DNA of 64,000 bases from Nonomuraea sp. PA05 (GCF_008086045.1 NZ_VSEY01000050.1:23772-87771), one strand, 5' to 3'. Numbered from the stretch's first letter, positions 38,171 to 46,587 are shown. Notes: a model not told the origin generated them from the sequence alone. Numbers and translations are program-made.

Positions 38171-39017
38171 ACCTGCGCCGGGGCCGCCCGCTCGGCGGCC
38201 CCGGCGGCAGGAGCCCCGCGCGGTACGCGTTCGTCAGCGCCTCCGACCGGTTGCGCGCGCCGAGCTTCACGAACAGCCTGGCCCTGGTGCTCTCCACGGT
38301 CTTGCCCGCGATGCCCAGCAGGCGGGCGGTCAGCTTGATGGTGTCGCCGCGCGCGATGGAGGCCAGCACCTCGGCCTCGCGCTCGGTGAGCCGCGGCGCG
38401 GGGCCGAACCGCTGCACCATGCCCGCCCCGACCACCAGGTACTCCGCCGCCACCAGGTCCAGCACCGCGCACAGGTGGCCGGGCACGTCCCCCAGCCACA
38501 GCACCGCGTACGCGCCCCGCGCCACCGCGTCGGTCACCGTGCACGGCCCGGGCGGCGCGGACGGCACGGCGATCGCGCGGGCCCCGAGACGTCCCGGCAG
38601 CGCCCAGTCGTCCGCGACGGGGTCCACGAGCACCGCCGTGAGCCGGTTGGCCTGCATCTCCTCGTCGTACGGCAGCGGACCGCGCACGGCCGCCAGCGCC
38701 CGCCCCGCGCCGATCACCGCCCGCGTCACCACCTCGCCGGCGATCGGGCACCTGGCGTGCACGACGACCAGCTCCCTGCCCCCTGCCCGCTCCACCGCCG
38801 GCGCGCCGTCGGGTTCCAGCAGGCCGAGGCCGCGGAAGACGGCCTGTCCCTGACCCGCCACGCCGAGCTTGCGGTAGATGCGCCGCCGGTGGTTCTCCAC
38901 CGCGCAGCGGGAGAGCCGCAGCAGGTCGGCGATCTCCTGAGCACTGTGACCTGAACCGGTCAGGGAGAGGATCTCCAGCTCTCTGGCGGTGAGGACGTCA
39001 GCGTCTTCCATGGCCAT
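38130..39017 (-). CDS. Regulator with two LuxR-type HTH domains
   Basis: A 295-residue protein from ATG 39017. The N-terminal HTH (residues 9-53) reads LTARELEILSLTGSGHSAQE, IADLLRLSRCAVENHRRRIY. A middle region of about 150 residues has no recognised sensor domain. A second HTH at about 209-270 reads LTEREAEVLASIARGDTIKL, LGIAGKTVESTRARLFVKLG. Two LuxR_C4 domains in one protein are unusual. It overlaps the peroxidase 3' end by 41 bp on the other strand and may regulate that gene. Confidence 0.85.
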   Translation of the reverse strand: MAMEDADVLTARELEILSLTGSGHSAQEIADLLRLSRCAVENHRRRIYRKLGVAGQGQAVFRGLGLLEPDGAPAVERAGGRELVVVHARCPIAGEVVTRAVIGAGRALAAVRGPLPYDEEMQANRLTAVLVDPVADDWALPGRLGARAIAVPSAPPGPCTVTDAVARGAYAVLWLGDVPGHLCAVLDLVAAEYLVVGAGMVQRFGPAPRLTEREAEVLASIARGDTIKLTARLLGIAGKTVESTRARLFVKLGARNRSEALTNAYRAGLLPPGPPSGRPRRRFTGRGSSDRPGRK

Positions 39018-39168
39018 CAACGCCTCTTGCGGCTTGCCTGGAAAGTGAGATCTGCCGGACGTTTCGTCAAGTTTCCGGTCAGACACGAACCGCTGACCTG
39101 GCACGTGCGGTGAAAGTTTCACCGGTCTCAAAGTCCGGACCGAGTGCGAGCCAGTCGGCGCAGGTCGG

Positions 39169-39174
39169 TAGGCT
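39169..39174 (+). promoter_or_regulatory. -10 element of leaderless serC transcript
   Basis: TAGGCT ends 7 nt before the GTG at 39182, and there is no Shine-Dalgarno, so transcription probably begins at the start codon. Confidence 0.5.
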
Positions 39175-39181
39175 CCGTTAC

Positions 39182-40291
39182 GTGGCTGACATCGTTATTC
39201 CCGCTGACATCAAGCCCGCCGACGGCCGCTTCGGCTGCGGGCCCTCGAAGGTTCGCACCGAGCAACTGGCCGCGCTCGCCGCCTCCGGCGCGAGCCTCAT
39301 GGGCACCTCGCACCGCCAGAAGCCGGTCAAGAACCTGGTCGGCCGCGTGCGCTCCGGTCTCGCCGACCTGTTCTCGCTGCCGGAGGGCTACCAGGTGGTG
39401 CTGGGCAACGGCGGCACCACCGCGTTCTGGGACATCGCCGCCTTCGGGCTGATCCGCGAGAAGTCCCAGCACCTGTCGTTCGGCGAGTTCTCCTCGAAGT
39501 TCGCCACCGTCGCCAAGAAGGCGCCCTGGCTGGGCGAGCCGAGCGTCATCAAGTCCGAGGTGGGCACCCACCCCGAGGCCGTCGCCGAGGACGGCGTCGA
39601 CGTCTACGCGCTCACCCACAACGAGACCTCGACCGGCGTGGCCATGCCGATCAAGCGCGTCGGCTCCGACGACTCGCTGGTGCTCGTGGACGCCACCTCC
39701 GGCGCCGGCGGCCTGCCCGTCGACCTCGCCGAGACCGACGTCTACTACTTCGCGCCGCAGAAGAGCTTCGCCTCCGACGGCGGCCTGTGGATCGCGATCA
39801 TGTCGCCGCGCGCCCTGGCCAGGGTCGAGGAGATCGCCGCGATCGGCCGGTACGTGCCCGAGTTCTTCAGCCTGCCGGTCGCGATCGACAACTCCGCCAA
39901 GGACCAGACCTACAACACCCCGGCGGTGGCCACGCTCTTCCTGCTGGCCGACCAGCTCGACTGGATGAACGGCAACGGCGGCCTCGCCTGGACCACCGCC
40001 CGCACGGGCGAGTCCAGCCAGCGCCTCTACACCTGGGCGGAGAAGTCGGCCTACGCCACGCCGTTCGCCGCTCCCGAGTTCCGCTCCCAGGTGGTCGGCA
40101 CGATCGACTTCGCCGACTCCGTCGACGCCGCGGCCGTGGCCAAGGTGCTGCGCGCCAACGACATCGTCGACACCGAGCCCTACCGCAAGCTGGGCCGCAA
40201 CCAGCTGCGCGTCGCGATGTTCCCCGCCGTCGACCCGGCCGACATCGAGGCCCTGACGACCTGCGTCGACTACGTGGTCGAGCGCCTCTAG
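39182..40291 (+). CDS. serC: Phosphoserine aminotransferase
   Basis: A 369-residue PLP enzyme of serine and pyridoxine biosynthesis. It starts at GTG 39182 with ADIVIPADIKPADGRFGCGP, the usual SerC start in actinobacteria. The PLP-binding region is VYYFAPQKSFASDGG, with Lys as the Schiff-base residue, and substrate-site motifs SHRQKPVKNLVG and HNETSTGV are present. It is the short-family actinobacterial SerC. A stable terminator follows. Confidence 0.94.
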   Translation: MADIVIPADIKPADGRFGCGPSKVRTEQLAALAASGASLMGTSHRQKPVKNLVGRVRSGLADLFSLPEGYQVVLGNGGTTAFWDIAAFGLIREKSQHLSFGEFSSKFATVAKKAPWLGEPSVIKSEVGTHPEAVAEDGVDVYALTHNETSTGVAMPIKRVGSDDSLVLVDATSGAGGLPVDLAETDVYYFAPQKSFASDGGLWIAIMSPRALARVEEIAAIGRYVPEFFSLPVAIDNSAKDQTYNTPAVATLFLLADQLDWMNGNGGLAWTTARTGESSQRLYTWAEKSAYATPFAAPEFRSQVVGTIDFADSVDAAAVAKVLRANDIVDTEPYRKLGRNQLRVAMFPAVDPADIEALTTCVDYVVERL

Positions 40292-40317
40292 TCAGCCTCC
40301 ACGCGTTACGCGAACCC

Positions 40318-40349
40318 GGCCAGCACCGGCGGCCCCGCCGGTGCTGGCC
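40318..40349 (+). terminator. Terminator after serC
   Basis: GGCCAGCACCGGCGG (40318-40332) pairs perfectly with CCGCCGGTGCTGGCC (40335-40349); the loop is only a few bases. A very stable stem. Confidence 0.85.
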
Positions 40350-40388
40350 GCCGTGCTTCCCCTCCGGTTCGACACGTAGGAAACCTCC

Positions 40389-40970
40389 TTGCCCCCCAAT
40401 CCCGCATTCGGCCCGGGGACCGCCCGGCCGAAGAGCCTCGGTTACCTGATGTTCGCCAGCCGCTGGCTCCAGGTGCCGCTCTACCTGGGCCTCATCGTGG
40501 CCCAGGCCGTGTACGTGTACCAGTTCGCGCTGGAGTTGTGGCACCTCATCGAGACCGTGTTCCTGCACGCCGCTCCGGTCGCGGGGACGCCCTCCCGCGA
40601 GGTCGTGGTCATGCTCACGGTGCTGGCGCTCATCGACGTGGTGATGATCTCGAACCTGCTGATCATGGTGATCATCGGGGGCTACGAGACGTTCGTCTCC
40701 CGCATCGACCTCAACGACCACCCGGACGAGCCCGAGTGGCTCTCCCACGTCAACGCGAACGTGCTGAAGGTCAAGCTGGCCACGGCCATCATCGGCATCT
40801 CGTCGGTGCACCTGCTGCAGACCTTCATCCGGGCGCAGACGACGCCCAACGACAAGATCATGTGGCAGACGGTGATGCACCTGGCGTTCGTGGTCTCGGC
40901 GATCGGGCTGGCCTACATCGACCGGCTGCTGGCCACGTCACCGGCCGAGCACACGCGCTCCCACCTCTAG
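40389..40970 (+). CDS. UPF0114 / TIGR00645 membrane protein (YqhA-like)
   Basis: A 193-residue integral membrane protein with four hydrophobic segments. Characteristic stretches are FASRWLQVPLYLGLIVAQAV, ALIDVVMISNLLIMVIIGGY, ETFVSRIDLNDHPDEPEWLS and LKVKLATAIIGISSVHLLQT. TTG 40389 follows AGGAAA; an internal ATG at 40449 would remove part of the N-terminus. The function of the family is not established. It ends tail-to-tail with the SRPBCC gene, sharing a CTAG. Confidence 0.88.
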   Translation: MPPNPAFGPGTARPKSLGYLMFASRWLQVPLYLGLIVAQAVYVYQFALELWHLIETVFLHAAPVAGTPSREVVVMLTVLALIDVVMISNLLIMVIIGGYETFVSRIDLNDHPDEPEWLSHVNANVLKVKLATAIIGISSVHLLQTFIRAQTTPNDKIMWQTVMHLAFVVSAIGLAYIDRLLATSPAEHTRSHL

Positions 40971-42352
40971 CGGCGGGTCCTGGGCCGGGGGGCGGGCTCC
41001 TCCTCTTCCTCTTCCTCCGGCTCCTCCTCGTACTCGTCCTCCTCCTCTTCTGGCTCCTCCTCTTCTGGCTCCTCCTCTTCGGGCTCCTCCTCGTACTCCT
41101 CGTCCTCCGGCTCCTCGTCCTCCGGCTCCTCCTCGGCGGCGCGCTCCTCCTCCATCGCCGTCTCGTGATCCTTGACGACCTCGCCGTCGCGGATCTCGCC
41201 GCGCCAGCCGTCACCGACGTCGTCGGGATGCAGCAGGAGGTGCGCCGTCACGTGCCGCCTGAAGTGCTTGAGCTCCAGCCGGGCGCGGCGCCCCTGGGCG
41301 CGCCACAGATTGCCGGTCTTCTCGAACAGGCCCTGCGGGTGGTACTCGAGCACCACCAGGACGCGGGTGAGGTCATCGGTGATCTCGTGGAAGGTCACCG
41401 CGCCGTCGACGAACCCCTTCGGGCCCTCGGAGCGCCAGATGATGCGCTGGTCGGGGATCTGCTCGACGATGTGCGCCTTCCAGTTCCTGTGCGACCAGAA
41501 CACCTGGGCCTTCCAGGTCGAGTCCTGGTCCGACTCCCGTTTGACGTTCTCGACCTTCTTCATGAAGGACGGGAAGTCCTCGAACTGGGTCCACTGGTTG
41601 TAGACCAGGCGGCGGGGAGCACCGATGTCGATCGCCTCGATGATGTTGGTGATCTTCCGGTTGCCCTTGTCGCCCTTGCCGGTGAGCTTCTTCATCAAGC
41701 CCTTCAGGCCCCCCTTGAGGCCGCCGGTGAGACCCCCCTTGATGGCTCCGCTCACCACACCGGAACCGCCGCCGCCGCCGGAGCCGGTCACCGCGCCCAG
41801 GAGGCTGGAACCCTTGCCCTCGGCGTATTCGGACAGCCGGCCGGTCAGCCCTTCGAGCTTGTCCTCCGCGCGGGCCAGCGCGCGGCCTGCCGCGGCGTGC
41901 AGCAGGTTCTGCGCCTCCTGCTTGAGCCGGTCCGTGGGCAGGTTCTTGACGATCTCCTGCCCGGCCTCCTTCGCCACTCCCGCGACCGCTCGCGTGGTGC
42001 CCTTCGCGGCGCCTGCCAGCCCGCCGGCGGCCTGCTTCGCCGTGCCGAGCACGCCTCCGCCGGTGTCGTCCGAAGACGCGGGATCCGGCTGCTTCGGATC
42101 CAGTTGCTCGTTCTTCGCCGCCCGGTCCGGCGGGTCCTCGTTCTTCGCCGCCCGATCCGGCCGGTCCTCGTTCTTCGCCGCACGGTCCGGCGGGTCCTCG
42201 TTCTTCGCCGCAGGGTCCGGCCGGTCCTCCGTGCGCCTCGCCGCGGCGGCCAGGCGCCTGCCCGCGCCCGCCGCCTTCCTGGCGGTTCCCGTCCCGGCCC
42301 GGCCGGCCACGTGGGCCGCCCTCCTGACGCGCCCCGGTTCTGCCTCAGCCAT
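40967..42352 (-). CDS. SRPBCC-domain protein with repeat N-terminus and acidic tail (gas-vesicle-cluster type)
   Basis: A 461-residue protein. The Arg/Ala-rich N-terminus includes four 10-residue repeats of the KNEDPPDRAA type. An amphipathic Ala-rich part follows (residues 100-225: LPTDRLKQEAQNLLHAAAGR, EDKLEGLTGRLSEYAEGKG), then an SRPBCC/START-like domain at about 235-390 (NIIEAIDIGAPRRLVYNQWT, QFEDFPSFMKKVENV, WRSEGPKGFVDGAVTF), and a Glu-rich tail of 60 residues. The layout matches SRPBCC proteins found inside streptomycete gas vesicle clusters. No gvpA, gvpF or other vesicle gene is nearby. It overlaps the 42345 gene by 8 bp. Confidence 0.8.
   Translation of the reverse strand: MAEAEPGRVRRAAHVAGRAGTGTARKAAGAGRRLAAAARRTEDRPDPAAKNEDPPDRAAKNEDRPDRAAKNEDPPDRAAKNEQLDPKQPDPASSDDTGGGVLGTAKQAAGGLAGAAKGTTRAVAGVAKEAGQEIVKNLPTDRLKQEAQNLLHAAAGRALARAEDKLEGLTGRLSEYAEGKGSSLLGAVTGSGGGGGSGVVSGAIKGGLTGGLKGGLKGLMKKLTGKGDKGNRKITNIIEAIDIGAPRRLVYNQWTQFEDFPSFMKKVENVKRESDQDSTWKAQVFWSHRNWKAHIVEQIPDQRIIWRSEGPKGFVDGAVTFHEITDDLTRVLVVLEYHPQGLFEKTGNLWRAQGRRARLELKHFRRHVTAHLLLHPDDVGDGWRGEIRDGEVVKDHETAMEEERAAEEEPEDEEPEDEEYEEEPEEEEPEEEEPEEEEDEYEEEPEEEEEEEPAPRPRTRR
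42108..42227 (-). repeat. Four imperfect 30-bp tandem repeats
   Basis: Units at 42108-42137, 42138-42167, 42168-42197 and 42198-42227 each begin TCGTTCTTCGCCGC on the plus strand. They encode KNED(P/R)PD(R/P)AA repeats in the N-terminus of the SRPBCC protein. Units differ at a few third positions and at CGG/CCG. Confidence 0.9.
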
Positions 42353-42893
42353 GGGTGCTCCCCCTCACAGCCCGGTGGGTCCGCCGCAGCACGCGCGGCC
42401 GCCGCTGTGGCCTCTCGCGATCTTCCGGTTCCTGACCCTGGTCCTCAGCGGCGTCGTCCTCAGGCTCGTCCCGCGAGTCCTGCGCGTCCTGCGCGTCCTG
42501 GGCGTTCTGGGCGTCCTGGGCGTCCTCGGGAGCGTCCGCCTGATCAGCGTCGTCGCCGGGCTGCTCCCCCGGCGACCGCAGCGCCTCGGCGCGCTCGTGC
42601 AGCTTGTCGCTCAGGGAGTCGATCTGCCTGCCGGCCGCGGCCACCGCCGCCGCCTTGCCGACGTTCAGGAGATCACCACGCAGGCGGTCCACGATCGGCG
42701 CCACGTCCGCGGACGAGGTGAGCCCCTTGATCCCCTGCGACAGCAGGCCGACGCCACCGGCGACGCCCTTGCCGCCGCGCGCCCGACCGGCCAGCCCCGC
42801 GGCGGCCAGCGCCGCGGCCATCCGCAGCTTGCGGCGCCGGCCGAGGAAGTACCCCGCGAGCAGGGCAAAGGCAATGCGCATCTTGTTCGACAT
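42345..42893 (-). CDS. Small Ala-rich membrane-associated protein with acidic repeats (partner of SRPBCC gene)
   Basis: A 182-residue protein. The N-terminus MSNKMRIAFALLAGYFLGRR is a probable membrane segment followed by a basic patch. Then comes an amphipathic helix region (PIVDRLRGDLLNVGKAAAVA, IDSLSDKLHERAEALRS), and an acidic Gln/Asp/Ala repeat tract (DAQDAQNAQDAQDAQDS) before a basic tail. It overlaps the SRPBCC gene by 8 bp, so they form a coupled pair. Similar pairs occur in streptomycete gas vesicle clusters (gvpY/gvpZ-like). The assignment is tentative. Confidence 0.7.
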   Translation of the reverse strand: MSNKMRIAFALLAGYFLGRRRKLRMAAALAAAGLAGRARGGKGVAGGVGLLSQGIKGLTSSADVAPIVDRLRGDLLNVGKAAAVAAAGRQIDSLSDKLHERAEALRSPGEQPGDDADQADAPEDAQDAQNAQDAQDAQDSRDEPEDDAAEDQGQEPEDRERPQRRPRVLRRTHRAVRGSTHG

Positions 42894-42985
42894 GGTCAGC
42901 GCTCCCGTCCTTCAGCAGCTCTGACCGACGCATGCCCTCGTTCGGGCTAAGGACCCGACGCAGGGAGAAAGTTGGACATTTCTTA

Positions 42986-43624
42986 TCAGAACGAGTACGG
43001 GTTGGCCGGCGCCACCTCGCGCCGCCTGCGCCGCAGCACCCAGGCGGCCACCACGCCGCCGATGAGCCCGAACAGGTGCCCCTGCCAGGAGATGCCCTGC
43101 TGGTTCGGCAGCAGCCCCGCCAGGATCCCCCAGTACGCGACGCCCACGCCGATGCCGATGACGATGTCGAGGAGCCTGCGGTCGAACAGGCCACGGGCCA
43201 GGATGTAGCCGAAGTAGCCGAACACCAGCCCGCTCGCCCCGATCGTCAGGACCATGGGGCTGGTCGCCCAGGTGCCGAGGCCGCCGATGAAGATGATCAG
43301 CACGGTGGCCCAGAGGAACTTGCGCACGTCACGCAGCCCGGCCAGGAAGCCCAGCACCAGCAGCGGCACCGAGTTGGCCATCAGGTGGCCGAATCCGCCG
43401 TGCAGGAAGGGCGCGAAGAGGATGCCCACCAGGCCTTCGGGATCCCAGCCGACGATGCCGAACTGGTAGTCGAGCGCACCGTCCACGAAGAAGTCGACGC
43501 CCTCGACCACCCACATCACCGCGACCATGCCGACCACGATGAGCAACGCGCTGAGCGCGCCGGAGAGGAGCGCCCCGGCGCCGCGCTTGGCCGATTCGTA
43601 CCTGGAACCCGAATAGTCGCTCAT
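42986..43624 (-). CDS. Rhomboid family intramembrane serine protease
   Basis: A 212-residue protein with about six membrane helices. The catalytic Ser131 is in TIGASGLVFGY, the catalytic His183 is in WQGHLFGLIGG, and the oxyanion-region motif FLHGGFGHLMANS supplies His80 and Asn84. All rhomboid essentials are intact, so it should cleave transmembrane substrates in the membrane. The substrate is unknown. The gene starts at ATG 43624. Confidence 0.92.
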   Translation of the reverse strand: MSDYSGSRYESAKRGAGALLSGALSALLIVVGMVAVMWVVEGVDFFVDGALDYQFGIVGWDPEGLVGILFAPFLHGGFGHLMANSVPLLVLGFLAGLRDVRKFLWATVLIIFIGGLGTWATSPMVLTIGASGLVFGYFGYILARGLFDRRLLDIVIGIGVGVAYWGILAGLLPNQQGISWQGHLFGLIGGVVAAWVLRRRRREVAPANPYSF

Positions 43625-43695
43625 GCGCTCTCCCGGTAACTTGTCTCCTCTTTCTTTACCGTATCCAGGCGGAGCTATGCGCGCGCTAAAGGAGC

Positions 43696-43727
43696 CCCCT
43701 CCCGTTCCTTGAGGGAGACGGGAGGGG
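43696..43727 (-). terminator. Terminator after the enoyl-CoA hydratase operon
   Basis: CCCCTCCCGT (43696-43705) pairs with ACGGGAGGGG (43718-43727), a 10-bp stem with a 12-nt loop. It lies 5 bp beyond the 43733 stop codon. Confidence 0.75.
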
Positions 43728-43732
43728 AACGG

Positions 43733-44497
43733 TCATTCGCCCTTCCACTGGGGCGCGCGCTTCTCGGCGAAAGCGGCGGCGCCCTCCATGGCGTCCTTCG
43801 AACCGAAGACCGGGTTGATGATCGTGGCCTGCTTCTCGAACATCTCCTCCAGCGACCAGTCCTGCGACTCGATGACGATCTTCTTGGTCGCGGAGAGCGC
43901 CAGCGGGGCGTTGGCGGCGATCTTCCTGGCCAGCTCCAGCGCGCCCTCCAGGGCCGCGCCGGGCTCGGTGATCCGGTTGACCAGGCCCAGCTCGTACAGG
44001 CGCGCGGCCTCGTAGTGGTCGCCGGTCAGCGCCATCTCCATGGCCACGTGGTACGGGATGCGGCGCGGCAGCCGCATGATCCCGCCCGCGCCCGCCACCA
44101 GCCCGCGCTTGGGCTCGGGCAGGCCGAACTTCGAGGCCGAGGAGGCCACGATGACGTCGCAGGCCAGCGCCAGCTCGAACCCGCCCGCCAGCGCGTACCC
44201 CTCGACCGCGGCCACCAGCGGCTTCTTCGGCGGCGCCTCGGTCAGCCCGCCGAACCCGCGGCCCTTGACGACCGGGAAGTCGCCGGACAGGAACCCCTTG
44301 AGGTCCATGCCGGAGGAGAACGTGCCGCCCGCGCCGGTCAGGACGTACGCGGAAATGTCAGGACGGGCGTCCAGCGTGTCGAGCGCCTCGGCGACACCCC
44401 TCGCCACCGCCCCGTTGATGGCGTTGCGCGCCTGGGGACGGTTGATGGTGAGAATCGCCACATTGCCGGACTCTTCAACGAGCACTTCGTCAGACAC
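43733..44497 (-). CDS. Enoyl-CoA hydratase/isomerase (crotonase family)
   Basis: A 254-residue protein from GTG 44497. The crotonase fold is clear: NRPQARNAINGAVARGVAEA, the oxyanion-hole AGGTFSSGMDLKGF, and AAVEGYALAGGFELALACD. The first catalytic Glu position of hydratases is within the GGGIM-like GAGGIMRLP region, which lacks an obvious Glu, so an isomerase or other crotonase activity is possible. It follows the hydroxyacyl-CoA dehydrogenase by 10 nt in one operon, consistent with consecutive beta-oxidation steps. Confidence 0.88.
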   Translation of the reverse strand: MSDEVLVEESGNVAILTINRPQARNAINGAVARGVAEALDTLDARPDISAYVLTGAGGTFSSGMDLKGFLSGDFPVVKGRGFGGLTEAPPKKPLVAAVEGYALAGGFELALACDVIVASSASKFGLPEPKRGLVAGAGGIMRLPRRIPYHVAMEMALTGDHYEAARLYELGLVNRITEPGAALEGALELARKIAANAPLALSATKKIVIESQDWSLEEMFEKQATIINPVFGSKDAMEGAAAFAEKRAPQWKGE

Positions 44498-44507
44498 GGG
44501 ACCTCAC

Positions 44508-45281
44508 TTACTTGGGCTGGAAGCGGATGCCGCCGTCGAAGCGGATGACCTCGGCGTTCATGTAGTCGTTCTCGACGAGCGACCTGACCAGGTGGGCGAA
44601 CTCGTCGGCCCGGCCCATGCGCTTGGGGAAGACCACCGGCGCCACCAGCTTGGCCTTGAACTCCTCGGAGTTGGGCGAGAAGCCGTAGATGGGGGTGTCG
44701 ATGATGCCGGGGCAGATCGTGTTCACCCGTACGCCGATGGCGGCCAGGTCGCGGGCGGCGGGCACGGTCATGCCCACGATGCCGCCCTTGGAGGCCGAGT
44801 AGGCGAGCTGGCCCGTCTGCCCCTCCAGCGCGGCCACGGACGCGGTGTTGATCACCACGCCGCGCGCGCCGTCGGCGTCGACCGGCTCGGTCTTGGCGAT
44901 GGCCGCCGCGCCGATGCGCATGAGGTTGAACGTGCCGATCAGGTTGACCTCGATGACCTTGCGGTAGGAGGCCGGGTTGTGGGGGTTGCCCTCACGGTTG
45001 ACCGTGCGCTCGGCCCAGCCGATGCCGGCGCTGTTGACCACCACGCGCAGCGGCTTGCCGGTGGCCACGGCGGCGTCCACGGCGGCCTGCACCTGCTGGT
45101 CGTCGGAGACGTCCGTCTTGGCGAAGACGCCGCCGATCTCGTCGGCGACGGCCTTGCCGCGCTCCTCGTTGAGGTCGGCGATGACCACGGTGGCGCCGAG
45201 TCGGGCCAGCTCGCGGGCCGTGGCCTCGCCGAGGCCACTGGCGCCGCCGGAAATGATTGCTGCGGATCCGTTCACGTCCAT
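44508..45281 (-). CDS. SDR-type 3-hydroxyacyl-CoA dehydrogenase
   Basis: A 257-residue classical SDR. The cofactor motif is SGGASGLGEATAREL, NSAGIGWAERTV takes the place of NNAG, and the catalytic Ser and Tyr-Lys pair are in NTASVAALEGQTGQLAYSAS followed by KGG. The overall pattern matches type II 3-hydroxyacyl-CoA dehydrogenases (HSD17B10-like). First gene of a two-gene operon with the crotonase. The 16-bp element shared with the thiolase lies just upstream at 45301-45316. Confidence 0.88.
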   Translation of the reverse strand: MDVNGSAAIISGGASGLGEATARELARLGATVVIADLNEERGKAVADEIGGVFAKTDVSDDQQVQAAVDAAVATGKPLRVVVNSAGIGWAERTVNREGNPHNPASYRKVIEVNLIGTFNLMRIGAAAIAKTEPVDADGARGVVINTASVAALEGQTGQLAYSASKGGIVGMTVPAARDLAAIGVRVNTICPGIIDTPIYGFSPNSEEFKAKLVAPVVFPKRMGRADEFAHLVRSLVENDYMNAEVIRFDGGIRFQPK

Positions 45282-45300
45282 AGCCGGACCCTAACCCGGA

Positions 45301-45316
45301 AACCGAATGAAGTTCT
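45301..45316 (+). promoter_or_regulatory. Shared element AACCGAATGARGTTCT, copy 2
   Basis: AACCGAATGAAGTTCT, 20 bp upstream of the SDR start. It is identical at 15 of 16 bases to the element upstream of the thiolase (18791-18806), in opposite orientation relative to the gene. Confidence 0.45.
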
Positions 45317-45328
45317 ACTCGGGGGCGG

Positions 45329-45667
45329 TTAAATCTCACCCACGGCGGTGTCCACGTCGGAGTACACCTTGATCCGCCGGTCCAGCCCGGTCGTGCGCAG
45401 GATGCGCGCCACCGGTGCCTGCGGCGCCGCCAGGGACACGCCGCCGCCCTCGCCGGTCGCCAGCCGCCAGGCCTCGATCAGCACCGACAGGCCGCTGGAG
45501 TCCATGAACGACAACTGCTGCAGATCGAGCACGAGCCGGGCGCTGTCCTGTTTGATGGCGTCACGCACCTCGTCGCGCAGGAACGGCGCGGTGAACAGGT
45601 CAAGCTCTCCCTCGACGGCCACCACCACGGCGTCGCCCAGGGCGTGTCGCGCAAGCCGCAGCTTCAT
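45329..45667 (-). CDS. STAS-domain anti-sigma factor antagonist
   Basis: A 112-residue protein of the SpoIIAA/RsbV family. The phosphorylatable serine is in LQQLSFMDSSGLSVLIEAWR, preceded by VEGELDLFTAPFLRDEV. ATG 45667 follows GAGGAGG. It is monocistronic, so its partner kinase/anti-sigma must be elsewhere; the PAS-GAF-PP2C-HATPase protein at 29401 is one candidate phosphatase and kinase in this window. Confidence 0.92.
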   Translation of the reverse strand: MKLRLARHALGDAVVVAVEGELDLFTAPFLRDEVRDAIKQDSARLVLDLQQLSFMDSSGLSVLIEAWRLATGEGGGVSLAAPQAPVARILRTTGLDRRIKVYSDVDTAVGEI

Positions 45668-45852
45668 GGGCCCCTCCTCGATGAGCCACTGTACTTCGAC
45701 ATCCCCGGATACCGGGCATGCACAAACTACGAAAAGTCGGATGCAGGAGGACAAGGCGGGCCTAAACGCGTACCAAACGTCCCGTCAAGAACCATGCTCC
45801 GGGTTTCTACCCATCTCGCCGTCATTGCCCATGCCTGGAAGGCCAGCTTGCC

Positions 45853-46587
45853 TCAAACGGCAGGGATCGCGAAGCCGTACGGCAGCTCCAGGCGATGCAG
45901 GGCCAGCAACTCGGCGTCGGCGAGCAGCTCGCGCGTGGGCCCGTCGGCGGCGATCACGCCGCCGGAAAGGATGAGTGAGCGCTCGCACAACTCCAGCGCG
46001 TACGGCAGATCGTGCGTGACCATGAGCACCGTCACGTCCAGGGAGCGCAGGATCTCCGCCAGCTCCCTGCGAGCGGCCGGGTCCAGGTTGGAGGACGGCT
46101 CGTCCAGCACCAGGATCTCGGGTGACATGGCCAGCACCGTCGCCACCGCCACCCTGCGCCGCTGCCCGAACGACAGGTGGTGCGGCGGCCGGTCGGCTGC
46201 CTCCAGCATGCCCACCCGCTCCAGCGCGCCGGTGACCACCCGGTCCAGCTCCGCGCCGCGCAGGCCCGCGTTGGCGGGGCCGAACGCCACGTCGTCGTGG
46301 ACCGTGGGCATGAAGAGCTGGTCGTCCGGGTCCTGGAAGACCAGGCCGACCCGCTGCCTGACCTCCTTGAGCGTGTCCTTGGCGACGGGCGTGCCGGCCA
46401 CGGTGACGCTTCCGTGCCCGGCGGTCAGGATGCCGTTGAGATGCATCACGAGCGTGGTCTTGCCGGCGCCGTTCGGGCCGAGCAGCGCCACGCGCTCGCC
46501 GCGGGCGATCGTCAGGTCCACGCCGAACAGCGCCTGCGTGCCGTCAGGGTAGGCGTAGGCGAGCTGCCGGACTTCGAGAGAGTTCAC
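45853..46587 (-). CDS. cbiO: ECF transporter ATPase for cobalt/nickel
   Basis: A 244-residue ABC ATPase. Walker A is LGPNGAGKTT, the Q-loop is VFQDPDDQLF (typical of CbiO/EcfA), the signature LSFGQRRRVAVA, Walker B VLDEPSSNLD and the switch His is in VTHDLPYAL. GTG 46587 overlaps the CbiQ stop by 4 nt (GTGA). It powers the CbiMN-Q module encoded just upstream. Confidence 0.92.
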   Translation of the reverse strand: MNSLEVRQLAYAYPDGTQALFGVDLTIARGERVALLGPNGAGKTTLVMHLNGILTAGHGSVTVAGTPVAKDTLKEVRQRVGLVFQDPDDQLFMPTVHDDVAFGPANAGLRGAELDRVVTGALERVGMLEAADRPPHHLSFGQRRRVAVATVLAMSPEILVLDEPSSNLDPAARRELAEILRSLDVTVLMVTHDLPYALELCERSLILSGGVIAADGPTRELLADAELLALHRLELPYGFAIPAV

